A DNA stretch of 64,000 nt from Centrapalus pauciflorus (lineage: Eukaryota > Streptophyta > Magnoliopsida > Asterales > Asteraceae), in NCBI GenBank assembly GCA_020465985.1, contig JAANYP010002952.1, positions 101,001 through 165,000 of the forward strand. Reading direction: 5' to 3'. Positions 33,641-45,700 of this stretch are shown here, one piece after another (the first letter of the stretch is position 1; every line of letters starts with the position of its first letter). A program made the translations under genes and the position numbers. Below the pieces are notes generated by a model, which worked only from the letters and a program-made list of their open reading frames with translations, was not told the DNA's origin and ran no database searches.

Positions 33641-33971
33641 TGACTGTTTGACCTTAGTTGCCAAAATTGGTCATAACTTTTGACTGGAACATCGTTAGAA
33701 GCCCTACCATACGTCAAATCGAAGCTTAAACCGAGATCTACGACTTCTAGGTAATTTTTGATAAATTTTCGAGGCCCAATTCCACTCCAGAAAAAAGTTA
33801 CGGGCACTTTTCTACAGAAAATCTAAAATTTCAACGTAAAAAAAAAGAGTCAAATCATAGCTCATTTTTAACAAATTAATCATTCAAGATTCATTTTTCT
33901 TCAATCAAGATTCATTCAAATTTTCATAAGTCCATAAAAGATCTTGGAAGTTCATTTTTCTGCAATTCATA

Positions 33972-34966
33972 ATGGAGTTTGAACAATTTTCAAAGTCTGA
34001 GCTGATTGTCAAACTTACTAAATCTGAAAAGATTCATAAGAACAATTACGACATTCTCGTTCAGTATTTAGTTAAATACTGATAAACATTTGGCATTACG
34101 TGATGTACGAATACTGAATGAAAAAATTCAGAGTTTAAAAGAAAAACAGAACTCTGAGAGTTGTGCTCATCTATTGAAAATGTCTGAATTACTCAAAGAA
34201 CTTGATGAGCTGAAACAAGAAAATTTTCAGAATGCAACTCAACTGAAATATCTTTTGCCTGAAAGATCTGATCTTTACAAGAAAGTTAAAGATCTTGAAG
34301 AATTACTTTCTAAGACAAATCATACTGATCAAAATTATTTTAAACAAATCTGAAGAATTTTTTGCTCTTGAAAAATAGTTGTCTTTAACTAAAGATTCAC
34401 TTGAGAAGGAAAGACATGAGTTCTTACTGAAAGAACAAGATTTTAAAGCTATTTTTAAATTGTTTGAAGATGAAAGAAAGATGTGTTTAATCAAAGAACA
34501 ATCTTTTAAGACTGATTACCAATCATTTGATAATGACAGAAATTCTTATTTGATCATTATCAAAGGATTAGAAGATCAAATATTTCATCTCACCAAACAA
34601 TTGAATGGTTCTCCTTCTTCAAATGAATTAGAAGTTAAAGATCCTTCAGTTTGTTCAAAATTTAAACACTCTGATTTATCCACAGAAAGTGAAAAGAATC
34701 CAACTGAATATTCAAAATTTGATTCTTCTTCACATCTTAAACTTAAGTATCTGTTAAAGATACACAGAGGCAAAGATAAAATTCTTGAACAACTTCCGGT
34801 CAAGATTTACACCGGTGAATCTTCGAAGTCAAATTTTCCTAAAGTTTCTGAAAATACTGGCCATTCTAGTCAGAAAACACTTTCACAGAAAAATACCAAG
34901 TATTATCAAGAAACAGGCAAGAACTGGACAGTTTTTCAGAAAGAAGAGTTGAGAAAATTCTAATCA
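33972..34966 (+). pseudogene. gag: Decayed Gag-like coiled-coil protein of element H
   Basis: Three consecutive blocks in three frames: MEFEQFSKSELIVKLTKSEK from 33972 (stop 34080), LALRDVRILNEKIQSLKEKQ from about 34090 (stop 34351), and SLTKDSLEKERHEFLLKEQD from 34379 to a stop at 34964. All are rich in Lys/Glu/Leu/Asp with heptad-like spacing, as in the C-terminal Gag region of SIRE/Tork copia elements. At least two frameshifts are needed to join them. No zinc knuckle seen. Alternatively each block is an old relic with no function. Confidence 0.6.
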
Positions 34967-34971
34967 TTCAA

Positions 34972-35204
34972 AGTCAAGTTTCTTTAGAAATTCAGATATT
35001 CAATTTTTAAATACTCAACGAAATTTGTTTTCTGCTTTTGAGAGAGAAGCTGATAGTTATAACTTGAAATGGGTATCTAAATCCAAGTACAAGTGGGTAC
35101 CTAAACCCAAGTACAAGTGGGTACCAAAACCCGTTTTGAAATGGGTACCCAAGAGCGCTAACAAGTCTGGATCCAAATCTGTTTGGATACCAAAGACATC
35201 TTAA
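34972..35204 (+). CDS. Five KWVPK-type peptide repeats ending element H's coding region
   Basis: An open frame (codons at positions divisible by 3) without its own clear start carries KWVSK, KWVPK, KWVPK, KWVPK and VWIPK motifs at about 35064-35200, separated by KY/PK/SAN-type spacers, and ends with TAA at 35202-35204. WVPK-type repeats are common near the end of Gag in plant copia elements. The hairpin array starts 18 bases after this stop. Whether this frame is joined to the Gag blocks upstream is unclear. Confidence 0.55.
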
Positions 35205-35221
35205 ATTTTGCAGGTTATAGG

Positions 35222-35435
35222 TTTCTTATCATTTCAGATAAGAACCCGTTCTTCATTTCAATAGGCTCTTGATTACTTCAGGTCAAGACCCGTGCTTCAA
35301 CTCAAAATTGGGATCTAGTTAATTCAGACTAGAACCCGGACTTCAATGAACCAGAGACAAAGGCTTTCAGTTACATCAGACTGAAACCCGAGCATCCGCG
35401 ACACATGGCTTCTAATCAGTTTAGATTAGAACCCG
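35222..35435 (+). other. Array of five stem-loops with covarying stems
   Basis: Five units about 44-51 bases apart, each with a 7-8-bp stem and a 6-base loop, followed by (A)CCCG and preceded by GG. Stems (5'/3'): TTCTTATC/GATAAGAA (35223-35244, loop ATTTCA); TCTTGATT/GGTCAAGA (35267-35288, loop ACTTCA, two T-G pairs); TCTAGTT/GACTAGA (35314-35333, loop AATTCA, one T-G); TTTCAGTT/GACTGAAA (35365-35386, loop ACATCA, one T-G); TTCTAATC/GATTAGAA (35410-35431, loop AGTTTA). Linkers share a CCCG-nn-CTTCA start. Base pairing is kept while stem sequences change. Confidence 0.85.
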
Positions 35436-37145
35436 AGTCTGAGAGACAAATCTTACTGGAATTCCTGCCCTGAATTCAACTCCGAAGCTGAAATTGACAA
35501 ATTTATTTTTATAATTTTTTGCTCCTGATTTCATTTCTATGGGTTGACTAACTATGTGTACTTATTTCCATGAGGAGTTTCAGACGCACTTTGACGATGA
35601 CATTTTTCAAAATTGTGTGTGATTTTTCATGAAAATATTTGATACACACATATAAAGAGTTTTTGAGCTGAAAAATTTTTTTTTATGAATTTCTGAATTT
35701 ATCATTAAGATTGAATGATCTACTCTCTTTGATTTTCATAATCTCATTTCTTCTGAGATTCTCTTTGTTACAATGCTTCCGATTTATACTGGATTCTCCA
35801 GTTATCTCCCAAGTGCTAATTCTTTCAAGAAAATCAGATTTTCTATTTCATTCTGATATATCCCATATATCTGAATATAATCTCTCCGATATCCCTTAAG
35901 CTTCAAAGCTGAAAATCATTTATGGCTGACTCCGATTTTGCACCTAATTTGTGTGATAGGCATAAATATCGCTTCTGTGGTCTAACCGAAACCGGAAGAC
36001 CTACCCAAGAAGCAAACCACTTATAGTTTGTGTGGGTAAGGAGATGGTGGTGCATCAGATCATGCTTTTGTTGTAAAGCTGACTGAATTTATTTCTTAAA
36101 AGTGAGACAGATGGAGCTTAGTTGAAAATTGCTGAGAGCTGAGTGTTGAGAAAGGATTTGAAGAAAATAAAATCTTACCTACACTGTGTCTGCTGGGTAA
36201 ACCACATAATCTATCAAGCCCTAGGAGACATGATATTGAAAAAGACGTCATGGACCCAGTGACGCATGCACTTAACCCCACCAACCACTCAGTTATCTTT
36301 TAAAAGATTTATGTTTCAATAATCACGGAGATATAATACATTTCTATCGATATATCATTTGGATATTATTGATATTGAAACAAGGAAGACATTTTCTCCA
36401 GTCTCCAATTTCATTTGATGCACATTGTGTCTAGAGCTTATAATATACACTTTTAGGACACATCGAGTCTGACAGTCTGCGTGACTATAAACAGCTAGTC
36501 CACAGTGACTAAGCCGGAACAAATAAGAGTGGTTCTTTAATGATAAAGGATTTCACAATGACTATTTGGAAATCCTACCCGTGTTAATATCACGTCAGCG
36601 CTAAAAGTAGGTCACATAGATTATGTCTATTGTGCAAACAAGAATCCTATGTGGACCTGGACTCGTTATTTCATAAATGAATTTGTTTCATTTTCCTCAA
36701 GTCAAGTTGAAAGGCTTCGACTTTGTTTTGTAAAGAAAATGTATCAGTTTGAGATAAATCAATTTGTAATAATTTCTAAGTTGTAATTGTTGTCGTATTT
36801 CCTCTACTGTAAAATCATTGCACTGTCTCTGAAGACTTTTCATGATGTTCATAATTCTTATGATCATCATGAGGGGGAGAAAAGCTAAATAGATTGAAGA
36901 CAACTGAAGACAGTTGCAACAACTTATCAAGATAATTGATCAAGGGAGATATTCAAAAGATATTCAATATTCAAGGGTGAGTGTGCTTATAAGAAAAGAG
37001 AAGATCTGAGAAGAAGAAATTTGAAGATCTGAGAGAGACAAATAAAGAAGAAATTTTATCTGAAGATTCAGAGATGAAAGAGAAGAAAAGAGAAAATAAT
37101 TGAAGTTCCTGACTTGGGCTTTAATTGAAAATTGTTTTCATCTCT
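35436..37145 (+). other. Non-coding 3' half of element H
   Basis: No supported ORF and no similarity I recognise to pol. A short frame MADSDFAPNLCDRHKYRF (from about 35922) is probably chance. The 1.7 kb between the hairpins and the polypurine tract is unusually long for untranslated space. Confidence 0.5.
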
Positions 37146-37156
37146 AAGGGGGAGAT

Positions 37157-37241
37157 TGTTGGGTACAATTATAAATAGAGTTGAAAACACTATTTTGAAA
37201 TAGTTCAGGGGCTTTATTGTAAATACACAATAGTTGTAAAT

Positions 37242-37273
<32 letters not shown>

Positions 37274-37458
37274 GTTCAGTTGACAGAATAATATAATGAT
37301 ATAGCAGTACACTAGAGAAAAAGTGAAGTTTGCTTTCCAAGAAAGTTAAAAACCCAATGTAATATTTTCTCTCTAATCATTCAATATATTGTGAATGATG
37401 TTAATTGTTCATATGATTGTTAATGTTGATATAAATTGCATGATATATTGAATTAACA
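37157..37458 (+). repeat. 3' LTR of element H
   Basis: Preceded by the polypurine tract AAGGGGGAGAT, followed by GAAGA. Differs from the 5' LTR by several substitutions and a GT/AT microsatellite expansion near 37244-37274. Confidence 0.92.
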
Positions 37459-37712
37459 GAAGATCATCATAAAGAACAAATTAGGTTCTAGACATACAAT
37501 TCGTGAATGTACACTTTGTTTAAATATTAAACTTGCATCGTATCTAAACATCATGCAATCCAAAGATATGCATGTGAATGGTTACTTTATTTTTCTTCTA
37601 AAAATATACACTTATTAATTAAGAATTTTTTTTGTCACTTAATGGTATTGACACTATTTATATGTTAATGCATAATCATAAACAACTTTGGTAGTTGGAA
37701 CCACAACCCACC

Positions 37713-38200
<488 letters not shown>

Positions 38201-38581
38201 TGTTAGAATTTCTATTTGGATGAACTTAGATGTTTAAATTATTGACTTTTATCTTTCATAGACTTATTAGGTTATTAATTAATAAGGTAATACTATTGGG
38301 CTTTAGGGTTTGATGATAACCCTAATTCCCGGCGTGTCTATATATAGTGAGGGTCTCCAATACCCCAAAACAACCCTAAGATCCTTAATCTTCTATCACA
38401 GATATGCTATTTGGTTTAGAAAACTAAAGTTTTGGGTTAGGAAGACTCTCACAATCCTATATTTCGTCATCAGGTTTCCGCATAAAGATGATGATATTAA
38501 TGGATTCAGGTATGTTTATGGTTTATCTTAATGATTTGACAATATGGTTGATCCGTGGTTATTATCCAAATAGATCTAACA
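38201..38581 (+). repeat. 5' LTR of element J
   Basis: TGTTAGAATTTC...GATCTAACA, 381 bp, with TATATATAG near 38337. Followed by the degenerate primer-binding site TGGTATGAGAGCC (38584-38596). Confidence 0.75.
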
Positions 38582-39375
38582 AGTGGTATGAGAGCCTATT
38601 GACAAAGAAAAGGTTTAATTTATGAAATATATATGTGAGTTTAATTTATGAAATTTATATTTAGGTTTTTTTTAAGTCGGTAGCTATAGTGTGACAAGTT
38701 TTTTTTTTTTTAGTGAATGTGCTTTTATACATCACAAAGGTGAATTCCACCATATCTTTGAATGTTGATTTTAAAATAAAATTAAAACGAAACAAACCAT
38801 TCATGTGTTGTATATATATTTGGATTTTTGAATGTGCTACGCTCACGATCCAATTTTTAGGGTGCTTTTTTTAATCACTGTTATGTTGCAGTTTGCTGAA
38901 GCCTAAGTGGAGAAAAGGCAGTAGGCATTGTTATCTGGTCAGATTCGGTCTTCGGGTCTGTGGCCCTTAATGAATTTAAGTTTTTTGTTATTTAAACTAT
39001 TGAGATAATTGGTATCATGCCTGTTATAACGTATTATTCTTATGAAATTTTTTATAACTACAACCATCTCATTCGTCTATCCATTCACGAGATTGAAGTT
39101 TAATATTTTTTTAAATTGTTTGTTTATTTATTGGCCGGAATAATCTTAGGAGATGGTGTGCATAGGATTGCACCATCAATTGTATACGGTTTATATTTCT
39201 TGTGGCCTCAATTGACTCGATATTTATACAATTGAAATTCGTGTCCTCAAATTAATTCTTTGATATTTGTTTTGGACGACCATACAAAATTTAAAGTTTT
39301 CTTCTGGTGACTTGTGTCGGTTCGAATGAGAGGAAATCAGGTTTCTTTTTAATTGTTGAAAGATTTTTGATTTCC

Positions 39376-39675
39376 TTGTTGACTCGCTTAAGGTACGAAT
39401 CATGTTTGATCCGAAGTAATTTGATAGTTTAAGGATGAACAATTTGTTCCAAAATCATTTGGTTGATTTAAAGTTTTTCTTGATAATCACGCTTTGGTCC
39501 TATGACTTTTTATAATAAAGTGATTTTTTTTTTGTTGACCCGCTTAAGGTACGAATCATGTTTGATCCGAAGTAATATGATAGTTTGAGGATGAACAATT
39601 TGTTCCAAAATCATTTGGTTGATTTAAAGTTTTTATTGATAATCACACTTTGGTCCTATGACTTTTTATAATAAG
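39376..39675. repeat. Tandem duplication of about 145 bp, 156-bp period
   Basis: 39376-39519 and 39532-39675 are near-identical (GACTCGCTTAAGGTACGAATC versus GACCCGCTTAAGG..., and so on to GACTTTTTATAATA). The second copy abuts the foldback element. Part of J's leader. Confidence 0.85.
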
Positions 39676-41460
39676 GGAGAATTTCATATATACCCCTCCA
39701 AATCTTCATAATATCATATATACCCAACCTAAAATTTTAATATCATATATATCCCTCCTAAACACCATAATATCATATATACCCAATTTTAATTATTAAT
39801 ATCACATATATCCCTCTTAAACATCACTAATATCATATATACCCAAATTCATTAATTTAATTATTTTTAAAACATTTAAAACTCATAATTAATACTTCTT
39901 ATTAATTAATGACCATTATATCCTTACTCATTTCTTCTTTCAACTACTAAACTTCAAAATATCATATTTATCCAACTTAAATTAAAATATCATATCACTT
40001 TTAATAATTTTATATAATTTATTTTTGCAAACTTTACTAAATAAATTCTTTAAACTAAAACAAATTAACATTAAAAATAAATATTAAAAAAATTGTATCA
40101 TGTTTTTGCTCGTTTTAATCAAATTGTATCGTATTATAATATTTTCTTATTTGTTTTTTTTACAGTATTCTATATACAATTAACTGATTACATATTATGT
40201 TCTTTCAACAGTTAGTTTCATTGATAACATTAAGGGTGAGCGACGGGTACCATTTTCCGAACCCGAACCGGTACCGAATTAATATATTCGGTTCGGTATT
40301 CGGTTTTTAAATTAGCTAAATTCGGTATTCGGTACTCTCGGTTCGGTATTCGGTTTTTAAATTAGCTAAAACTCGGTATTCGGAACCGAACCGACACCAT
40401 ATAAAATTATACGGTTCGGTATTCGGTTCTTTCAAAACTAATAATTCGGTTTCGGTATTTTCGGGATCGGTACGGTCCGGTACCGAGCTCACCCCTAGAT
40501 AACATGCCGTTCAAAATCTATACAGTTCGGAAAAGGAAGATGATAAATGTTCGTGATGCTGTGTAAAATCAACCCATTCTGCTGACTATACGAACATGGT
40601 ATCCCAAAAAAAATGAATCAGTACATAACTAAAAATAAAATCAGATTACCACTTTGTATATCTTGAATACATGGTTTTTTTGATGGTATATCTAGAGTGG
40701 TTATGTACTTTACGTCTATATGACATTTGCATAATGTTTTATATTCGTGAGTCCTAATCATCATTGTAAGTTACAAATGTAAATCCATAAATCGTTTTAC
40801 TTGCTCTGTTCTATAATAAGCGTTCACCTTTATAATTTCTCCTACCCATGAAAATTGCAATGTTTTCCATTTGGGACGTTTCATAATACTTGCATAGTTT
40901 CAAGCTAAAGTAACATTTTTACCCCCATTATCTTAATTTAAATAATTGCTGAAAAAATATAATATGTAATCAGTTAATTGTATATAGATTACTGTAATAA
41001 GACGATACAATTTGATTAGAAACGAGCAAAAACATGATACAATTTTTTTATATTTATTTTTAATGTTAATTTGTTTTAGTTTGAAGAATTTATTTAGTAA
41101 AGTTTGCAAAAATAAATTATATAACATTATTAAAAGTGATATGATATTTTAATTTAAGTTGGATAAATATGATATTTTAAAGTTTAGTAGTTGAAAGAAG
41201 AAATGAGTAAGGGTATAATGGTCATTAATTAATAAGAAGTATTAATTATGAGTTTTAAATGTTTTAAAAATAATTAAATTAATGAATTTGGGTATATATG
41301 ATATTAGTGATGTTTAAGAGGGATATATGTGATATTAATAAACAAAATTTGGTATATATGATATTATGATGTTTAGGAGGGACATATATGATATTTTAAT
41401 TTTAGGTTGGGTATATATGTTATTATGAAGTTTTGGAGGCGTATATATGAAATTATCCCT
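39674..41460. mobile_element. Foldback/MULE-like element with about 520-bp inverted arms
   Basis: Left arm (39674-40212) and right arm (about 40945-41460) are long imperfect reverse complements: the left starts AGGGAGAATTTCATATATAC, and the right ends GTATATATGAAATTATCCCT. Similarity continues inward to the CTTTCAACA / TTTTTCAGCA region. Arms contain recurring ATATCATATATACCC motifs. No transposase coding. No clear target duplication. The centre carries a nested hAT MITE. Confidence 0.85.
40231..40497. mobile_element. hAT-type MITE, TSD GATAACAT
   Basis: 267 bp with terminal inverted repeats TAAGGGTGAGC (left) and GCTCACCCCTA (right), flanked by exact 8-bp direct repeats GATAACAT at 40223-40230 and 40498-40505. 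The interior is made of repeated CGGTTCGGTATTCGG motifs in both orientations, so it can fold. 8-bp duplication and short TIRs fit the hAT superfamily. Confidence 0.9.
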
Positions 41461-42780
41461 AAAAGGTTTTTTTACAGAAAATTTATAAAAGTTATGTCTC
41501 GTAATTATTTATTGTGCTATTATTATTTCTAAATAATATATTCAGTAAATTATTTTAAATTTCAAATATTTGGCAAACGGGTATCGAACCAAAATATTTG
41601 TAGATTACGAATTTTGTCGTTAACCACAACCGATCAAGGTACAAGATAATTTCTAAGCTTTTGTGAGTTTAAATCTGGTCATTCTCGTAAGAATGTTTGA
41701 TATTTATATTTATTTAAACATAAATCATGATGATAATATTTCGTAAATTTGCAATATATCTAATAGATTTTATTAAAGTGGTGAATAACCATAAAGATTG
41801 TTGGAACTTGGGTAACTACCAATTTAGAGATCTAATTGATTGAGCAAATTCACGTTGTTGAAATACTGTGGTATTGTCTTATGTGAATAGAAATATTTAT
41901 TTTTTGGTGAAACCCTCCGTGATTAATCTAGTATTTTGAGTCAATTAATTGATGTAAAACGTTGCCAAAGTAACCTCTTTTATATTAGTTGATTGTACTA
42001 ATAATATATAGATGTTTGTATGAAATTATTCATCTGAACTATGATTGACCCCAAGGTTTGACATAGTTTGACCAAATAATGACATTCATGTGATGATGTG
42101 ACAACTATAAAGAATCATCCATGTAAACAGTAGTCGGCCTAAAAGAAGACTATCATGGTGTTTGATCATTGCATTAAGAGTATCATTACTATTGAGGTAA
42201 CGTTTTATGATGATATGTTGTATGATATTTTGTTGAACTCGTAACTAGTCTAGTATTTTTATTTGATTAATTTATATTAAATGTTGTCAAAGTGACCTTT
42301 TTATATAATTAGTTAATTTCTAAGTACATAGATGACTGTACCGAATTATTTATGCGAATTGTGATTGGCCCAAAGGTTAATATAAGTTGACAAAATAATG
42401 ATGTGCATGCAATGTTTAATAAGTGACACTTATAAAATTATATTCATGTGAAGAATAGTTGGCTCAAAGGAAGACTGTTGTTTTGACCGAATTTATTGTC
42501 AGTATTTTATAATTGGACTAAGAGTACCACTTACAGTTAATTTCTCTGTCCAAAGACTAGAAAATAATGGTGTTATAGGTATCTCATTAAGTTTCATATG
42601 TAAAACTCTTTTATGAGTTGATTATTGAGTATATTTGTTTTCTTTTGTTCTGTTTGGTTTCTTTTGATTCTTTCGGTAACAACAACTATATATTTTGCAT
42701 AAGAAAACATAATTAATGCTTGATTTACTTCTTATGGTATGAAGTCCGGTCATATGACGGTAAATGTCTATTTATAGTTT
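41461..42780 (+). other. Leader/gag-side DNA of element J with a 312-bp-period duplication
   Basis: 41937-42155 and 42249-42475 are diverged copies (TCTAGTATTTTGAGTCAATT versus TCTAGTATTTTTATTTGATT; both contain GCCAAAG/GTCAAAG...GTAACCTCTTTT-like and GACATAGTTTGAC-like segments). No ORF supported. Confidence 0.5.
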
Positions 42781-45700
42781 TGTTTTGAAATTCCCCGTAT
42801 ATATTACCCATGAAGGAGAGAGAGTGTAACCTTCGTGGGTAGATTTGAGCCATCAGATCTGGGGAGAATTAATCTGAGCCGTATTAATTCATGTACTTCT
42901 GTTTATGCATAGATTACAAACATTTACAACACATATACAACCCACGTTTGTACAACCGTTCTTCGGTTCCATGTCGCCACGTCGGTGCTCTTCAGTTCAA
43001 CTGATTGAAACAGATAGACAAAAGAAGACGATGAGATTTTAGGTCGACTATGATGCCATCAAGGATGAGGTTTTTATTACCATCTGAGATCAAAAGCTGT
43101 GACTCTGTGAGAGCATATTAAGAGAACAACGGCGAGATCACAAGTCGACTAGGGCAGGTTTCTTCAATGGAGGTTAGTTTTTGCCACATCGAGATTGAGA
43201 GCGTGCTTAATCGCATCACCTCCATTACTGCTCTGGTATCAACAACATAATTGCTCATTCGACTCCCACCACCATCGCTGCTTCATCATATATCACGTCG
43301 ACGGTCTCCACCACTATTTATTGTAAGTTCATAAATCAAACTTTAGTACTTCTTGCTACTACGTTGACAAAACACCCAAATTCGAAACCATGGTTGCGTC
43401 TTCAACTCCCAACTTATTCTAATTTCCCAAAGAAAACAACAAATCAAATCAGAATGTGAAGAACTAAACAATTTCTCTGAATTTAAATTGTCTCTTTTTT
43501 TTTTCCGATTTGATTGTGGTGTATATAGATTGAGAGTATGGTGTTACTCATGCTCTGTTGTGAAACCCTTAACTAGAAAATGAGTTCCATTGCTTATGCA
43601 CGCCAAGTGTTTGGTCATGTGAACACTTTAATTTCTACTTATTAACCGTAGACTTTTTTAATGGTAGCAGTACAAACATGTCAAGCATATTCGTAATCCA
43701 TGATTTCTAATTCTTGGTAGCGCACAGAAGTTGAAAAGTCAAGTGCAACGCTGGTGACGAAGGTGGTTTCCAGACAAAGAGGTGGATGATAGTAAATTTG
43801 TCATTTGAGTGTTATGTGAGTTTTTAATCTTATAATTCCTTATTCAATTGTGGTTTTGGTTGCTAGGTGATGACAAGTCATTCGATCGATAGGGTGAGAA
43901 CAAAGGGTTGATTAGTCGGCCAACATTAACAATATGTCAAGCCTGATTATTGTCGTTGAAGTCGTGGGATTGAAGGAGTCAGGACGACGAAAGAGGGATT
44001 ATTCGTGTACACGTCTTCACTCACGGTATTCATTGTCTGATAATTTTTAGTCTTTTCAATTTCTTCAACTCTATTTTGAAATTGATTTATGTACATGAAG
44101 AGTTAATTCATTTACTATGGATTTCTTAATTTCTTGGTTTCGATTTGATCTTGTACCAAAAGCTTTATTGTTGAAGAAGAGAAGTTGATACTTAGGGCTA
44201 TAATATTTGTGGTTGAAGCAGCTTTGAGGTAAGTATGTGAGCATTAAAAAAAACTTATAAAATCACTATTTTTTGCCTTTTTAAATATTACCAACACTAT
44301 GAAACTTAACATCATGAATGCAGCAACAAGCTCTTGCATGTTCTTTTCCGTATCAATATCTCAATTCAAAAGACTACGAATTTAGATAAAAGTTTGTTTT
44401 AATTGGATAATGTTTTCGGTACAGTAGTTCATATTTGTTTTTGCTTGAGGATCGGTTTTCATGGAGTTAAACATTTGATTTCAATATCTACAAACGAGCA
44501 TATTTGAAATTTTGGGTTTTTTCCCCCCTCAAATGTGGGTTTTGATAAAATTGTGTTTTTTATATTGGTATTCATGGTATATTTGTGTTGTGTTTAGAGT
44601 TTCATTTTGCTTAACATATTGTATTAAGTTTTGCAGGGTTTGGTTATTTTCTTTAAATTAGAGGAGTGCACATGTTCAATTACTCTTATGTTATGCCATA
44701 CATGAATTGTTGAAATTTCTAGATAGTTTTTTATTTAAATTTCCTATGAACTATTTATCCCCAATACCTACAAGAAATTTCAGGTGGTTTTCATTTGATG
44801 CATATATTGTATGATGAATGGGATGTTTCTATTTCATTTTGTCTCATAGGTTTTATTTTCCCTTGATGCATTATATGAGAAAAAGACATCGTATACTACA
44901 AGGATTACAGAACCTAAAAGATATAGGTATGAAAGAACTTAACTGAAAGCTTACTATTGGTTTTTATATTCCATTTATAGTGTAAATGTATATTTGTTTA
45001 ATTACTATTGGTAACATTCATCTTATAACAATAAATTTGATGGAGATGCATTTAAGTTTATTGTAATCTGTATATTCTATTTTCTGGTGCCAATTTGGTT
45101 TGCATGCATTTTCTTTTACACTTTCACATGGTATAATAGTTAGATTTGCTATTCCATTTCTTTGCAAAGCAAAAAAGTGCTACCAGGTATGCCAACCATC
45201 ATTTCCAAAGGGGTAGTATGGTCATCAATTCTTTTCCTTTATATTTCTTGAATTTTAATTAGAGTGATGGAAAATTTTTGAATATCTATACTTATGGTGA
45301 AACATGCATGCTTAATTGTAAATAAATACAACAAAAAACATATTATAGATAAATTTTTCTTTAGTAATACTATTTTTCTTCGAATACGCTTGCTTCTAAA
45401 ATTTAAGGAATTAATTCCATCAACCATGAAGGTACCAATCTAAAATGGGGCTGGAAGAGAAGTTAGGTCCTAAAGTTATTCAATCTGGTTTTTTTCTGTT
45501 CACAACAAAACATGTTCGGTTTTTTATTATTTGTTTTCTCATTTTTTGTCTTTGAATGTGAATTGCATCTTAGGAATTGGGGAAAGACAAACAACCGAAA
45601 GGGCGAACATATCAATGTTCAATGCATGATCGCTAAAGTTAGTGAGTCTCACCTTCTCCGTCAATTTTTTCTAAGTTCTTTGCATTCTTCTATCTAGCAA

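Larger units (their letters stand above)
32364..37458 (+). mobile_element. Complete non-autonomous LTR retrotransposon H, TSD GAAGA
   Basis: 5095 bp. LTRs 32364-32654 (291 bp) and 37157-37458 (302 bp, longer mainly through a GT/AT microsatellite), both TGTTGGGTACAAT...TTGAATTAACA. Direct GAAGA repeats at 32359-32363 and 37459-37463. Primer-binding site at 32657, polypurine tract AAGGGGGAGAT at 37146-37156. Inside: a TTCGAGTT array, a decayed coiled-coil Gag, KWVPK repeats, a five-hairpin array and about 1.7 kb without ORFs. No protease, RT or integrase is present, so mobility would need enzymes in trans. Lineage by gag style: copia, SIRE/Tork-like (inference). Confidence 0.9.

Noticed and set aside
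39660..41475. 9-bp target duplication of the foldback element
   Set aside because: Flanks TTTTATAAT and AAAAGGTTT do not match, so the MULE assignment is left open.
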